Shown: positions 1-10,844 of the stretch, one piece after another
Numbering within the stretch: position 1 is the first letter of the stretch
Layout of the letters: every line of letters starts with the position of its first letter
NCBI GenBank assembly: GCA_039090855.1
Contig: CM077034.1
Span: forward strand, 223,713,331 to 223,777,330
DNA: 64,000 nucleotides
Direction: 5' to 3'
From: Macrothele yani
Taxonomy: Eukaryota > Arthropoda > Arachnida > Araneae > Macrothelidae
Translations under genes and position numbers: made by a program
Notes under the pieces: model-generated
The model's database searches: none
What the model saw: the letters and a program-made list of their open reading frames with translations, nothing else
What the model was told of the DNA's origin: nothing

Positions 1-331
<331 letters not shown>

Positions 332-1560
332 TAAAATCTACGATTTTCTTTCCCGGGAGAAGAGGTTTAGGTTGCATTGTGCTTAGAAAATGTTTTCGCA
401 ATGCGAATATTTTTGTACAGGAAGTACAATAAGGATCCATCTGAAAAAATTGGTATAAACAGTTTTTTCCCCTGTTACATGTTTAGTGATTGATTTTTAA
501 TGCACAGTGGAGTAACTGACAAATTAGTGACTTTCTAAACTTTTATACGCCTTCATATATGAAAGTTGCTTTTTTTTTTTCAAATTTCTAGCAATGTTGG
601 AAAAGTGGCCTCCATATGTAGTCTGAAAGTAACTTGGATAAGGCTCTTTTTATTTCCTTAAATTTAAGTATCAAGTTTTAACACAAATTGTTGGATATAT
701 AAAATTAGGGTACCACAAAATGATGAAATTTAATTTGATATTTCATGAATTTGGAAAAGATTAGGCCCTCGCAGTTAAAAAAATTCTAAACTGCTAGGCC
801 CATGAAGGCGCGGGGCACGGGGCGATCGCCCCGGTTGCCCCTATGTTCCAGCCGGCGCTGACATCTATTGGTTGAGTAATGGTACTTCGGAATATAAGTC
901 ACAAGTCCATGAAAGCATGTTGTTATAAAAACTCAAAAGTTCCCTTGCCAAGAAAGTACACTCTCTATTTACCTCCTGCCGCATTCCGACTGTACGAGTA
1001 AAACAACTGAAGGTAGCCATTGTCGCAGAGAAAACACCCGAACATTAAAATGGCTTAACGGGAGTGCAACAAAGCCTACATGTCTCCGTCACATGACTCT
1101 CCTCATAGGCCCCGCCTACTCGCAATCTCCAAACCCTGGCAGTTAAACCGCCACTGCTCCAATTCACGCAGCACTGGCCGCCATAAGTCAGCGTCCGTGT
1201 GGTCAACTGTTTAGGGGCCGTCCATAAAGTACGTCCGTGATTTGTTACTATTTTTAGACTTTCCCATGTCACATTTTGTCCGACTGTTGACACCCCCTAA
1301 AAAGTACGTCCTAATTCCGCAACCCCCTCCATTTTTTTTGTCGACTGCTTTTAGAAGTCCTTTGAGAAACAGAAAGAAAACGTGCAATTGTTTAAAGGAA
1401 TCTTCCATATATTTACACTTTTTTTTCCAGAAAATATTCATTATTTAGGCATTAACTTATTCCCAAATCCTACTCGAACTTTTATCATTCTGAAATAAAG
1501 ATCATCAAATGAACGCATGCATTCAAGGTTGCAACACTCCCGAGCACACCATCTACAAAG
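332..1560. other. No gene seen; repeat-like pieces
   Basis: No convincing ORF is present. A CpG-rich 14-bp perfect palindrome GGGGCGATCGCCCC lies at 819-832, inside a short GC-rich island that looks like the end of an old transposon. Bases 1213-1340 (AGGGGCCGTCCATAAAGTAC and following) resemble a dispersed repeat, part of which recurs at about 7082-7124. Confidence 0.6.
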
Positions 1561-2123
1561 CACGATAGATTTTTTTTCGATTGGAGGTTTAACGACCACC
1601 GTGAGCAACTCAATGGGCTATAAGCAGTCGCCCGTCCCTAATTTAGGGTCACTGGTTCCAGGGAAGGGAGAGAGCCAGTGCCGTAAGACAAACACAACAT
1701 CCATGCTTTACCGGGATTCGAACCCGGACTCTTTTTTTGATTGGAGGTTTAACGACCACCGTGAGCAACTCAATAGGCTATAAGCAGTCGCCCGTCCCTA
1801 ATTTAGGGTCACTGGTTCCAGGGAAGGGAGAGAGCCAGTGCCGCAAGACAAACACAACATCCATGCCTCACCGGGATTCGAACCCGGACTCTTTTTTTTT
1901 TTATTGTAGGTTTAACGACTACCGTGAGCAACTCAATGGGCGATAAGCAGTCGCCCGTCCCTAATTTAGGGTCACTGGTTCCAGGGAAGGGAGAGAGCCA
2001 GTGCCGTAAGACAAACACAACACCCATGCCCGACCAGGATTCAAACCCGGACCCTTTACGGACGAATGATCAGAGGCCAACGCCTTAGACCACTACGCCA
2101 CCGGAGCGGCACACGGTAGATTT
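1561..2123 (-). mobile_element. SINE-1 trimer with one target duplication
   Basis: Three head-to-tail copies of a tRNA-derived SINE lie on the minus strand. Only the 5'-most copy (about 1905-2110) carries the whole tRNA-like head: an A-box-like stretch (here with substitutions) and a B box related to GGTTCGAATCC. The other two copies start in or near the B box and end in A-runs, seen here as T-runs. The whole array is bounded by CACGATAGATTT (1561-1572) and CACGGTAGATTT (2112-2123), a 12-bp target duplication with one mismatch. Transcription would be by RNA polymerase III and mobilisation by a partner LINE. That is family knowledge. Confidence 0.85.
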
Positions 2124-3653
2124 GGTAGTACAAATACGAGAACTTAACATTGTGATTTAGCTAAATATCATCAGAAATATTTCATACCTTTTTTGAACTA
2201 TCAAAGGAAGAAACAAGAAAGATGACACCGAATTTTTGGGTGTAATACGCACGTCTTTTGAATCTGTTCTGATGCGAATTAAATTTACAAAAGCTATCCA
2301 AAATCAACGGAACCGGTACGGAAAACAATAATATCTGACCAAAGAAAAAAGTTTTTCAATCGGGTTTTTAACCTCGCAGATTTTGCTGTAAACTGAAACG
2401 TTAACTGATGCCTTCTAGTGGCAGATTTGTGCGTTAAAAAAAATTGAAATATATGCGAAACATTTCGCAGCGGAAACGCTCTCCAACAAAGAAAGAATTT
2501 TTCAAATCGGGCTCTTAAAAGCCGAGATATCGACAAATATAAGATATGCATCTACGCCCCCTGGCGGGAAAACCATGCATTATTTTAAGAAGAAAGTATT
2601 TTCAAACTGTTTTTCGATGTGAGCGGTATTTGCCCACGAAAAAAAAAAAAAAAAAAAAATCAATCGAGTTTTTAGGAGCTCAGATTTTACTGCAAATACA
2701 TGAGGCGCAGAAATTAACTTTTACATCTTGTCGTAGCCAAACCGTTCTTTATCAAATATTACAAATTATGCGGAAAGCATTTCCTATCAGGAGCTGTATC
2801 CGGTGCAGAAAGAATTTTTCAAATCGGAGTTTTTGAAGCAGAGATATTGGGGAAAACGCAATTTACCTTTACTCCCTCTAGCGGAGAGTCAATGAATTAC
2901 TTGAAATTATATGAGAAATATTTTTCACCGGAAACGCTGTCTAACAAAGAAGAAATTTTCAAATCCTACTTTTAGAGGCAAAGATATTGACAGGAATAAG
3001 ATAAGACGTCTACGCCCTCTGGTGGAGAAATCATGCATTATTTCAAGAAGAAAATAATCTCAAATGTTTATCGACATGAGCGGTATCGTTCCACGAAAAA
3101 ATTTTTTTTAATAGAGGTTTAGAATCTGGGATTTTTCTGCAAATACCTACGAAGCAGAAATTTAACTCTTACGCCCCCTGGTAAGCAAACCATATTTTAT
3201 AAAAAATTAGAAATTACAACAAAAAAATTTTTCGTCAGCAGCTGTATCCGGTGATGGAAGAATTTTTCAAAACGGTGTTTTAAAAGCAGAGATATCGGGG
3301 AAACGAAATTTAGCTTTACTCCCTCTAGCGGAGAGTCAATGAATTCCTTGAAAATTTTGAAATTATATTAGAAATATGTCGCCCAAGAAACTGTCCAACA
3401 AAGAAGAAATATTTCAAATGGGACCATTGGAAGCAGAGATACTGGCAAAAACAGGATATATATCTACAGGACCTGGCGGAAAAAACATACATTATTTTAA
3501 GAAAACATTCCGAAAAGGTTTGTCTGCGTGAGCAGAATCGGTCTACGAAAATTTTGCTGCAAATGCACAGAAGCAAAAAATCAACCCTTACTATTTTTTG
3601 CTTCTGATTTTTTGATTTTTGCTTCTGTGCAAATGCACAGAAGCAAAAAATCA
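2124..3653. repeat. Old diverged tandem repeat with CGCCCCCTGGCGG-type motif
   Basis: Several diverged units follow each other. Each has an AGAGATAT-like stretch, a motif near CGCCCCCTGGCGG (about 2555, 2872, 3012, 3172 and 3318) and a lysine-rich-looking AT stretch. The same motif and order recur at 6530-7015, so this was probably one larger repeat region later split by a SINE and a Tc1. The short ORFs in it share no frame between units and are not genes. Confidence 0.6.
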
Positions 3654-3725
3654 ACGCTTTCTAATTTTGGTATATAATGCGTTGACCTCGTGGTCAACGC
3701 ATTATATACCAAAAATTAGAAAGCG
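3563..3725. repeat. Nested palindromes (hairpin-forming)
   Basis: Two consecutive inverted repeats are visible. The first has arms of about 18 bp built from GATTTTTGCTTCTGTGC and its complement around an AAAT loop (about 3613-3652). The second has arms of 33-34 bp (3655-3687 and 3692-3725) around a 4-base centre, including GGTATATAATGCGTTGACC and its exact complement. The single difference between the long arms is one extra A/T. No coding potential is present. Confidence 0.9.
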
Positions 3726-4007
3726 GCGTCACGTGCCCATTTAGGTTGGGTGTACGCTGTTACGAAAAAAAACAACAACAAAAAAACGCACAAACATTTT
3801 ATGTATCCCGAGCTGCAAAATTCGCGCGTTGATTTTGAATATACGAAAAACATTTCTTTGGTTTAGCTGTCGTATAATAATTTACGATAATAAAGATCTT
3901 TACGTACATTCCATCGTAAGAAAAATCTGAATTTCCTGTGGAAATACTAGTGATGAACGAATTTTTGGTATCCATTTTTTTATACATAAGTTTTAAATAC
4001 AGCATAC

Positions 4008-4228
4008 GCCGCCCCGGTGGCGCAGTGGTCTAAGGCGTTGGCCTCTGATCATTCGTCCGTAAGGGGTCCGGGTTCGAATCCCGTCAGGCATGGATGTTGT
4101 GTTTGTCTTACGGCACTGGCTCTCTCCCTTCCCTGGAACCAGTGACCCTAAATTAGGGACGGGCGACTGCTTATAGCCCATTGAGTTGCTCATGGTGGTC
4201 GTTAAACCTCCAATTAAAAAAAAAAAAA
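4008..4228 (+). mobile_element. SINE-1, single full-length copy
   Basis: This is the cleanest monomer in the plus orientation. A tRNA-like head contains the A box TGGCGCAGTGG and the B box GGTTCGAATCC. A body of about 125 bp follows, with a CCCTAAATTAGGG near-palindrome and GTGGTCGTTAAACCTCCAAT close to the 3' end, then an A-run of 13. The arm between anticodon region and B box is long, suggesting a class II (Leu/Ser-like) tRNA ancestor. That is inference. I see no clear target duplication. Confidence 0.88.
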
Positions 4229-4723
4229 CCCGCTGTACACAATCTGCAAAATATCGGGCAAAAAGGACACTTATTACATCGTCAACCTAAATGGATGTCA
4301 AAATTCAAATTGTATATGAATGTCAAAATTCAATTCTATCTGTGCTCATAAACACACTGACGAAAAGATAGAAACCTCGCAGCAGAACGATGAAGCGTAT
4401 TTATGACTCCATGCTATTCCAAACGCAACCAAGTATGACCAGTGGTGCTTTTTAAGCGCGCACACCCTGAAAATTTAAACCTCTCCGTTGGATCCACGAA
4501 GAAATAAAAACATGACCCGTAGAGCCATCTGGAATACTTTGAATAGCAGTTGTTTTAACGACTTAGGGTGTCCGCTGTTAAGATAGCACTCCTGCAGCTG
4601 CAAATATTATTTACTACGTTTTATTTCTTGCACGAAGCAACGAACCTTCTCCTTTTCAAGGAAATATTGCACAAGGGAATTAAGTTTAGCGGACAAACTT
4701 TAGCGAGTCTCACTGGAAATACA
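4229..4723. other. No gene seen
   Basis: AT-rich unique-looking DNA. The last 55 bases (GGAATTAAG... and GGACAAACTTTAGCGAG) resemble 6375-6440, on the far side of the Tc1-A relic, in the same orientation. Confidence 0.5.
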
Positions 4724-4725
4724 TA

Positions 4726-5911
4726 CACTGACGGGAAAAAAATCCCAACACCACAAAAAAATAGTTGCAGAGGAATGAAATGGCGGCAATACATTTGTAT
4801 TGGTAACATATTTAATCGATTAAGGTTTCAAGATCACAGCTTATTGTAAGCGCGAGAAGAACCATTTTAAATGTGAAGTGCTGATACATTAATAACCGGT
4901 GTTACCGCCAGAATGTTGAATGCAAGCACGCAAACGTTCATGCATTGTGTCGTACAGGTGCTGGATGTCAGTTTGTGGGATGGAGTTCCATGCCTGTTGC
5001 ACTTGGTCGGTGAACACAGGGACGGTTAATGGTGGTTGGGGTGACGCTGGAGTTGTCGTCCAACGATGTCCCATACGTGCTCGATTGGTGAAAGATCTGG
5101 TGATCTAGCAGGCCACGGCAAACATGTCGACACTCTGTAGAGCATGTTGGGTTACAACAGCGGTATGCGGGCGAGCGTTACCCGGTTGGAAAACACTCCC
5201 TCGAATGCTGTTCATGAATGGCAGCACAACAGGTTGAATCACCAGACCGACGTACAACTGTGCCGTCAGGGTGCGTGGGATAACCACGAGAGTGCTCCTG
5301 CTGTCATAGCAAATTGCTGCCCAGACCATAACTTCAGGTGTAGGTCCAGTGTGTCTCGACAGCAGACAGGTTGGTTGCAGGCGCTCACCTGGCCTCCTTC
5401 TAACCAACACACGGCCATCGCTGGCACCCAGGCAGAACCGGCTTTCATCAGAAAACACAACAGATCTCCACTCCGTCCTCCAATGAGCTCTAGCTTGACA
5501 CCAGTGACGTCGCAAACGGCAGCGGTTTGGAGTAAGTGGAATGCACGCTACAGGGCGTCTGGCTCGGAGCTGTCCTTCAAGTAACCGATTTGTAACAGTT
5601 CGTTGTGTAACTGTGGTGGCAACTGCAGCTCGAATTGCTGCCGCAGACGCGGTACGATGCGCCACGGCCATACGCCGCACACGGCGGTCTTCCCTCTCAG
5701 TAGTGCCACGTGGCCGGCCGGAACCCGGTCTTCTTGAGGCAGTACCTTCTCTTGACCACCGCTGCCAACAATCATGCACAGTGGCTACATTCCTGCCAAG
5801 TCGTTCTGCAATATTGCGGAAAGAAAATCCACCTTCTCGTAGCCCTATTACACGACCTCGTTCAAACTTCGTGAGCTGTTGATAATGGCTTCTTCGTCTT
5901 CTTAAAGGCAT
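4726..5911 (-). mobile_element. Tc1-A, Tc1-like transposon lacking its 5' inverted repeat
   Basis: A Tc1-type terminal repeat starts at 4726 with CACTGACGGGAAAAAAATCC after a TA dinucleotide. It lies 3' of a minus-strand transposase gene. No matching inverted repeat is found upstream of the gene up to 6400, so the element appears truncated or rearranged at that end. Confidence 0.75.
4889..5911 (-). pseudogene. Tc1-like transposase (Tc1-A), frameshifted, catalytic Asp lost
   Basis: The protein is a DD34E transposase of the Tc1 family, which would cut and paste its own element. An N-terminal helix-turn-helix region (EGGFSFRNIAERLGR, roughly residues 26-41) is followed by the first catalytic motif FSDESRF. 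The second motif reads FQPGNARPH where active relatives have QQDN, so the second Asp is Gly. A one-base insertion near 5124 shifts the frame just before LPWPARSPDLSPIEHVW, which still holds the third acidic residue. The C-terminus (ending HSGGNTGY) is at 4889. With frameshift and lost Asp it must be inactive. The start was placed at MPLRRRR. Confidence 0.9.
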
Positions 5912-6529
5912 TCTTGACTAACATCAACATCCTACGTCGAATCTCAACGATAACTAACGCTCACGAACGTTGCAGCGCGTATTTACAGCAAACCTGCTTT
6001 GCATGTTCCGAGGCGCTACCAGCGCCACACGTATGCGCCGAGCGCGAAATTTGCATAGACGTCATCTTACAGATGTACTCTCACTGCCTACCAACTGTCG
6101 TTTATCTAACAACAACAATATAACAGCAATTGACTGCTCCGTGAGACTTAAGCGGTGCCGATTTTGGGTAGCACACCTTGAGAGTTCCGCTGGTGCGTTT
6201 CAGACCACAAGGAAATAAGAACTTGACATTCAGCGCCGTCTGGGGAGCGCTTGTTCCACAGCTGCTTAAAGGTAGTCGGATGCGAGCACGCAAAACAGCA
6301 CACCCGAAATTCTAGCGCGAATGCGATAAGCTTATTGAACGAAACTTCTCTTATTAATGAAAACATTATGTGGGGGAATTAATTTTAACCACAACTAAAA
6401 GCCTTAGGACAAACTCTGGCGAGTTTTATTAGAAACAAATTGGAAAAAAATAATATCGATAATATAGGTTAAATTGCGACTCTTTGCGGGTGTGCGCTGA
6501 ACACCCCGGATATTCGCCCTTAGAAATTG
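5912..6529. other. No gene seen; probable Tc1-A 5' flank
   Basis: There is no supported ORF. Part is probably the 5' non-coding end of Tc1-A. Bases 6375-6440 resemble 4670-4725 in direct orientation, consistent with duplicated flanks of an older insertion. Confidence 0.5.
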
Positions 6530-7015
6530 CATGCAAAATATTTCCCATCACGAGCTGTGTCCGCAGAAGGAAAAGTTTTACAAGTAGGAGTTTTAGAAGC
6601 AGAGATATCTCGGGAAAAGTAATTTACTTTTACGCCCCCTAGCGGAGAATCTATGCGTAACTTGAAAAAGTGACTGTGCTTAAAGTAATCTTCGACACGA
6701 ATGGAATCGAAAAGAAAGAATTTTTTTAAATTGGATGTTCAGAAAGAAGCAAATATATGGAATAGAATGTGTTTTGAATTCGATATCCTCTGCCTTTACG
6801 ACCTCTAGCGGCAAAATTTTGCATCGTAAAAATAGAAAAAAAAAAAACGAAAAAAAAAGGATCATCATTCGCACATTTCAAGCTTAATAATGCAAAAAGA
6901 ATTTTTCAAATCGGACGATTAGTTGAAGAGATATCGTGTGTACAGGTGGACGGACGGATTGACCAATAACGTAAGCACGATCTTTTTTTTTTTTAATTTA
7001 CAAAAGACGTGCTAA
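6530..7015. repeat. Second block of the old repeat with CGCCCCCTAGCGG motif
   Basis: It shares the AGAGATATC and CGCCCCCTAGCGG motifs with 2124-3653. It ends with GTACAGGTGGACGGACGGAT and a T-run. An imperfect inverted match, GCACGTCTTTTG at about 2250 against CAAAAGACGTGC at about 7003, suggests that the two blocks once formed one element. Confidence 0.5.
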
Positions 7016-7124
7016 AAAAAGACAAAACAAAACGAAGAAATACCATCCACTATATTTTTGCCGCTGAGCGTCCGAATTACTAATCCATCCCACCATGTCA
7101 CATTTGGTCCGGTTGTCAGGATCC

Positions 7125-7544
7125 TTTTTTTATTGGAGGTTTAACGACCACCGTGAGCAACTCAATGGGCTATAAGCAGTCGCCCGTCCCTAATTTAGGG
7201 TCACTGGTTCGAGGGAAGGGAGAGAGCCAGTGCCATAAGACAAACACAACATCCATGCCAGACCGGGATTCGAACATAGACCCGGTTCGGACGAATGATC
7301 AGAGGCCATCGCTTAGACCACTGCGCCACCGGGGCAATTGGAGGTTTAACGACCACCGTGAGCAACTCAATGGGCTATAAGCAGTCGCCCGTCCCTAATT
7401 TAGGGTCACTGGTTCCAGGGAAGGGAGAGAGCCAGTGCCGTAAGACGAACACAACATCCATGCCTGACTGGGATTCGAACCCAGACCCCTTACGGACGAA
7501 TGATCAGAGGGCAGCGCCTTAGACCACTGCGCCACCGGGGCGGC
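7125..7544 (-). mobile_element. SINE-1 dimer, both copies with full heads
   Basis: Two directly abutting minus-strand copies lie at 7125-7335 and 7336-7544. Both contain the complete tRNA-like head with A-box complement CCACTGCGCCA. The first ends in a run of seven T (seen on plus). No target duplication was found. The left flank (7082-7124) matches the repeat also present near 1264. Confidence 0.85.
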
Positions 7545-8038
7545 AAGAAGTGCATTCCTGGCTGAAAGCACAACCAAATACATTTTTTTCTGATGGGAGT
7601 GAAGAAGTTGGTGCAACGATGTGAGAAATGTATTAAAAAGGTGGGTGATTGTGTAGAAAAATGAAATATCATTGGTATCTCTCATTGAGTTATGTATAGT
7701 AAAATATTCAATTCGCTGTTACTTTTTGAATGCCCTCATAAAATTTATCGTAAAAGTGAAATTTATAATTGTACAAAATACATATTAAATAACAAAAAGT
7801 ATTTGTTTATCGGGCATTCAAATATAAACGAGAAATTAATTACAGTTTGAGCAAAAACCAACTTCTGTCAACAGACATGCACTGACAAGTAAAAGACACA
7901 TTCAAACTTTCTAAATCGTTACTAGACTCTGAGCCAAGTTTGGGAAAGATTGGTTATCCCACGCAAAGACATTCAGTAAGCGGTGCAGTCCAGAAAAAGA
8001 GGTAGCCTGGTACTTCAAAGACTAGCCTAGGTGTTATA
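7545..8038. other. No gene seen
   Basis: AT-rich sequence without a supported coding region, RNA gene or clear repeat. It ends at the TA target of Tc1-B. Confidence 0.5.
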
Positions 8039-8040
8039 TA

Positions 8041-9262
8041 CACTATCTACCAAAAAGTTATTGGACACCCCTGCAATCGACGATATCTGCGGTCCTGATA
8101 CACGTCACGGCCGCCGCCGTTAAATATCGTGTGGGAAACAACAACGCAACCAGTCGCATGCAAGATGCCACGCAGTTCGGAGCTCTCTGATTTCGAGAAA
8201 GGTGTAATCGTCAGGTATCACACAAATGGCCGATCCATACGTGACATATCCAGCGAGTTGAAGTACCCAAAATCGACAGTGGCCTACGTGATTGGCAAGT
8301 GGAAGATGAGAGGTGACTGTCGGAATGTGCCCCGACCCGGCAGACGCACAAAACTGGGAGTTAGAGACCGACGGGTGCTGGCCAGAGAAATTCGGAAGAA
8401 CCGCACCAAGTCGATGGGCCACATCCGCGAGGAGTTTCAACAGGCACCCGGGAGTGTTTTTTCGATGAATACCATCCGTAAGGAACCCCATCTGCTCGGT
8501 TATCATGGACGTGCTGCCGCCCACAAGCCTTTGATCACCAAGTCCAATAGCGCTGCTCGGCTAACGTGGTGCAAAGAACGTCGACAGTGGACAGTTGAAC
8601 AGTGGAAACAGGTTCTCTGGAGCGACGAATCAAGGTTCGCCCTCTACCGTTCGGATGGCAGGGTATGGGTTTGGCGTCTGCCTGGAGAACGCTTCCTGCC
8701 GGAATGTATTGTGCCAACTGTGAAGTTCGGCGGCGGTGGAATTATGCTATGGGGGTGTTTTTCCTGGTATGGCACGGGACCCTTGGTCGCAATTCCTGGT
8801 AGACTCAACGCCGAGACCTACTGCACCATTTTGGATGACCATGCGCTTCCTACGTTGTGGCAGTTTTACGGGGTGGACCCATGTTACTTTCAGGATGACA
8901 ATGCCGCCTGTCATGTTGCGAGGTCCACCATGGCTTGGTATGGTGACAATAGGGTTAATTAAATGGAATAGCATGCCCAGAGCCCTCACCTTAACCCTAT
9001 TGAGCACCTATGGGACGAGTTGAAGCGTCGAGTTAAGGGGTGCCCCCACCGTCCGAAATCGGTGAAGGAACAAACCTGTCTTCTCCAAGCCGAGTGGAAG
9101 AAAACACCGCTAGCCGTCGTACAACGCCTGGTTGAGAGTATGCCCCGGAGGGTCGCAGCTGTAATCGCCGCTCGTGGAGGCTCCACCAACTATTGAAGGT
9201 GAATAAACTTCGTTTTTCTTAGCTATTATCACAGGTGTCCAATTACTTGTTGGTAGATAGTG
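8041..9262 (+). mobile_element. Tc1-B, transposon with both inverted repeats
   Basis: The ends are CACTATCTACCAAAAAGTTA (8041) and, at 9262, the complement beginning CACTATCTACCAACAAGTAA on the minus strand, about 29 bp with two mismatches. Both sides are flanked by TA, the Tc1/mariner target duplication. The length of 1.22 kb fits a short-ended Tc1 element. Confidence 0.93.
8165..9196 (+). pseudogene. Tc1-like transposase (Tc1-B), two in-frame stops
   Basis: Read through, the frame gives about 343 residues, the usual Tc1 length. The start was chosen at [13 protein letters not shown], which fits Tc1 N-termini better than the ATG 12 codons upstream. A paired-type helix-turn-helix ([17 protein letters not shown]) is followed by the linker [11 protein letters not shown]. 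Catalytic motifs are [16 protein letters not shown] and SPHLNPIEHLWDEL, so the DDE residues are all present. TAA and TAG codons lie close together at about 8960-8971, just before the third motif. The frame resumes unchanged to RGGSTNY. Two point mutations therefore separate it from an open frame, with the usual SPD reading SPH. Confidence 0.93.
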
Positions 9263-9263
9263 T

Positions 9264-10381
9264 ATATAGGGTGTCCAAGAATTATTGGACACATTACAAA
9301 ATTATCTCGTATAAAACAAAAGATTAAACAGATAGAAAGAAACTGACTGTACTAACTTACAATGTAACTGCACAAGTTAATAAATTTCGATGTGAGATCC
9401 CTTGGTTGCTCGTAGTACGTCCAAGCGATACTCGATTTCATGCTATGTATTGGCAAGCATCTGAGGAGTTATGGAATTAACAGCAGCTGTGATACGTTGC
9501 TCCAGTTCCTGCAAATCAGTACAAGGCGTCTGATAGACACCATCCTTCACATAACCCCACATGAAGTAATCCAATGGAGTTAGATCTGGAGAGTGAGGAG
9601 GCCACGGAATGGGACCATAACTCCCAATCCATCTGTTGGGGAAATGTTCATTTAGGCACTTACGTACACACGTTGACCAATGCGGAGGCATTTTCTTGTT
9701 GGAAAACGATGTTGTCATATCTTTTGATCAGGGGTTTAGCAAATTTTCTAGCATATCAAAGTAAATGTCACCATTTATGGTTTTTTCGCAGAAGAAGAAA
9801 GGGCCAATCACTTCTCTTTTTGATAGGGCGCACCACACATTAACATTTGGTGAATCATGTTCCAGTTCAATAGCAGCATGAGGTGGTTCACTACCCCATA
9901 TCCTACAGTTGTGACAATTCACAATACCTGGTACATGAAATGTTGATTCATCACTAAAAATTACAGTACTGAGAAAGTTTTCGCCGTTTTCCACTGGATT
10001 CAGCATATCCACAGCGAAATCGTATCGCAGAGTGTGATCATTTACATGCATCTTTTGCACTATTTCAATTTTATAATCATGAAACTTTAATTTCTTGTGC
10101 AAGACATCGTGAACTGTCGATTTTGGAATGCACAGTTCTCTGCTCACTTTACGAACGGATTTCCTGGGGCTTCGTCGGAAACTTTCATTAACTTGGTCAA
10201 CCGTCTCACCACTGACGCTAGGCTTACCGGCTCCTCCACGATGTTCCACATTGCCAGTTTCTTTAAACTGTTTCATCCACGACTTAATTGAATTCGTTGA
10301 TGGAGGATTACAACTGTCAAACATTTTAGTAAATGTACAAGGTACTGAAATACAACAAAAATAATTGATACAATCAATCAT
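9264..10381 (-). pseudogene. Mariner-related transposase of the DUF4817-like type, truncated
   Basis: The N-terminal part (9728-10381) has a helix-turn-helix region, STNSIKSWMKQFKETGN, then KSVRKVSRELCIPKSTVHDV and the catalytic motif FSDESTFH. The C-terminal part (9443-9718) has HSPDLTPLDYFMWGY, in which the third acidic residue is Asp. This architecture matches arthropod mariner relatives that carry a DUF4817-type N-terminus. The middle motif reads FQQENA rather than FQQDNA, and a frameshift follows it near 9715. A terminal-repeat-like stretch starts near 9267 (GGGTGTCCAAGAATTATTGG). Upstream, the reading frame runs into an unrelated repeat at about 10311, so the N-terminus is lost. Confidence 0.85.
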
Positions 10382-10480
10382 TAATATCTTCTTATTTAAA
10401 AAAAAATGCTTTAAAAAAAGGTTTTGTCTATTTTAGTGTTTTAAATTTACAAAAAAATTGGCTATACCAACGGCGGGGGG
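10311..10480. repeat. MITE-like repeat, copy 1
   Basis: The stretch from CTGTCAAACATTTTAGTAAA to GGCTATACCAAC recurs at 13511-13553 plus 14900-15046, where a mariner splits it. It has no coding potential. A run of 13 G follows directly. Confidence 0.7.
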
Positions 10481-10502
10481 GGGGGGGGCAACGGACAACA
10501 GA

Positions 10503-10813
10503 GACGCTGCAAATGTCAGACTGCTTCATGACAATGCTCGCTCACATGTTGCACAACACATTCATGACAAAACTGCGCAATTTGGCTGCGTTCCAGCACC
10601 CACTATACAGTCTGGATCCCACTTCTTCAGACTTTCATCTGTTTGGGCCCTTAAAAAGATTCCTGGTAGGCCAATTGCTTCGATTTGGCTGATGATGTCA
10701 AATCGGTTGTCCACAGGTGGCTATATGCCCCAAAAAAGGATTTTTATGAACAAGGTATAGTAAAACTGGAACCACACTGGGATATATGTCTCAATTCTTA
10801 CGTTGAAAAATAA
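10503..10813 (+). pseudogene. Mariner transposase C-terminal fragment
   Basis: This fragment of a mariner (DD34D) transposase starts just before the second catalytic motif LLHDNARSHVAQH. After a frameshift near 10595 it gives SLDPTSSDFHLFGPLK, holding the third Asp. It runs on as DDVKSVVHRWLYAPKKDFY to the natural C-terminus LNSYVEK and a stop at 10811-10813. The N-terminal half, both ends and the first Asp are missing, so it is a dead fragment. It differs in sequence from the mariner at 13554. Confidence 0.85.
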
Positions 10814-10844
10814 CTAAATGTAGTTTCGCTATGTATTATAGTGA

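Noticed and set aside
4008..4092. Functional tRNA gene
   Set aside because: A and B boxes are good, but the acceptor ends do not pair well and the sequence continues into a SINE body with an A-tail. It is a SINE head.
4112..4175. Telomere-like CCCTAA/TTAGGG in the SINE body
   Set aside because: It is a single 13-bp near-palindrome present once in every SINE-1 unit, not a telomeric repeat tract.
5144..5882. Plus-strand ORFs opposite the Tc1-A transposase
   Set aside because: They are antisense shadows of the transposase frame with no family features.
7153..7522. Recurring 60-90 codon ORFs reading SNSMGYKQSPVPNLGSLVPGKGE at many loci
   Set aside because: They are translations of the SINE-1 body and tRNA-like head on the antisense strand, not genes. 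The same sequence carries Pol III boxes and target duplications.
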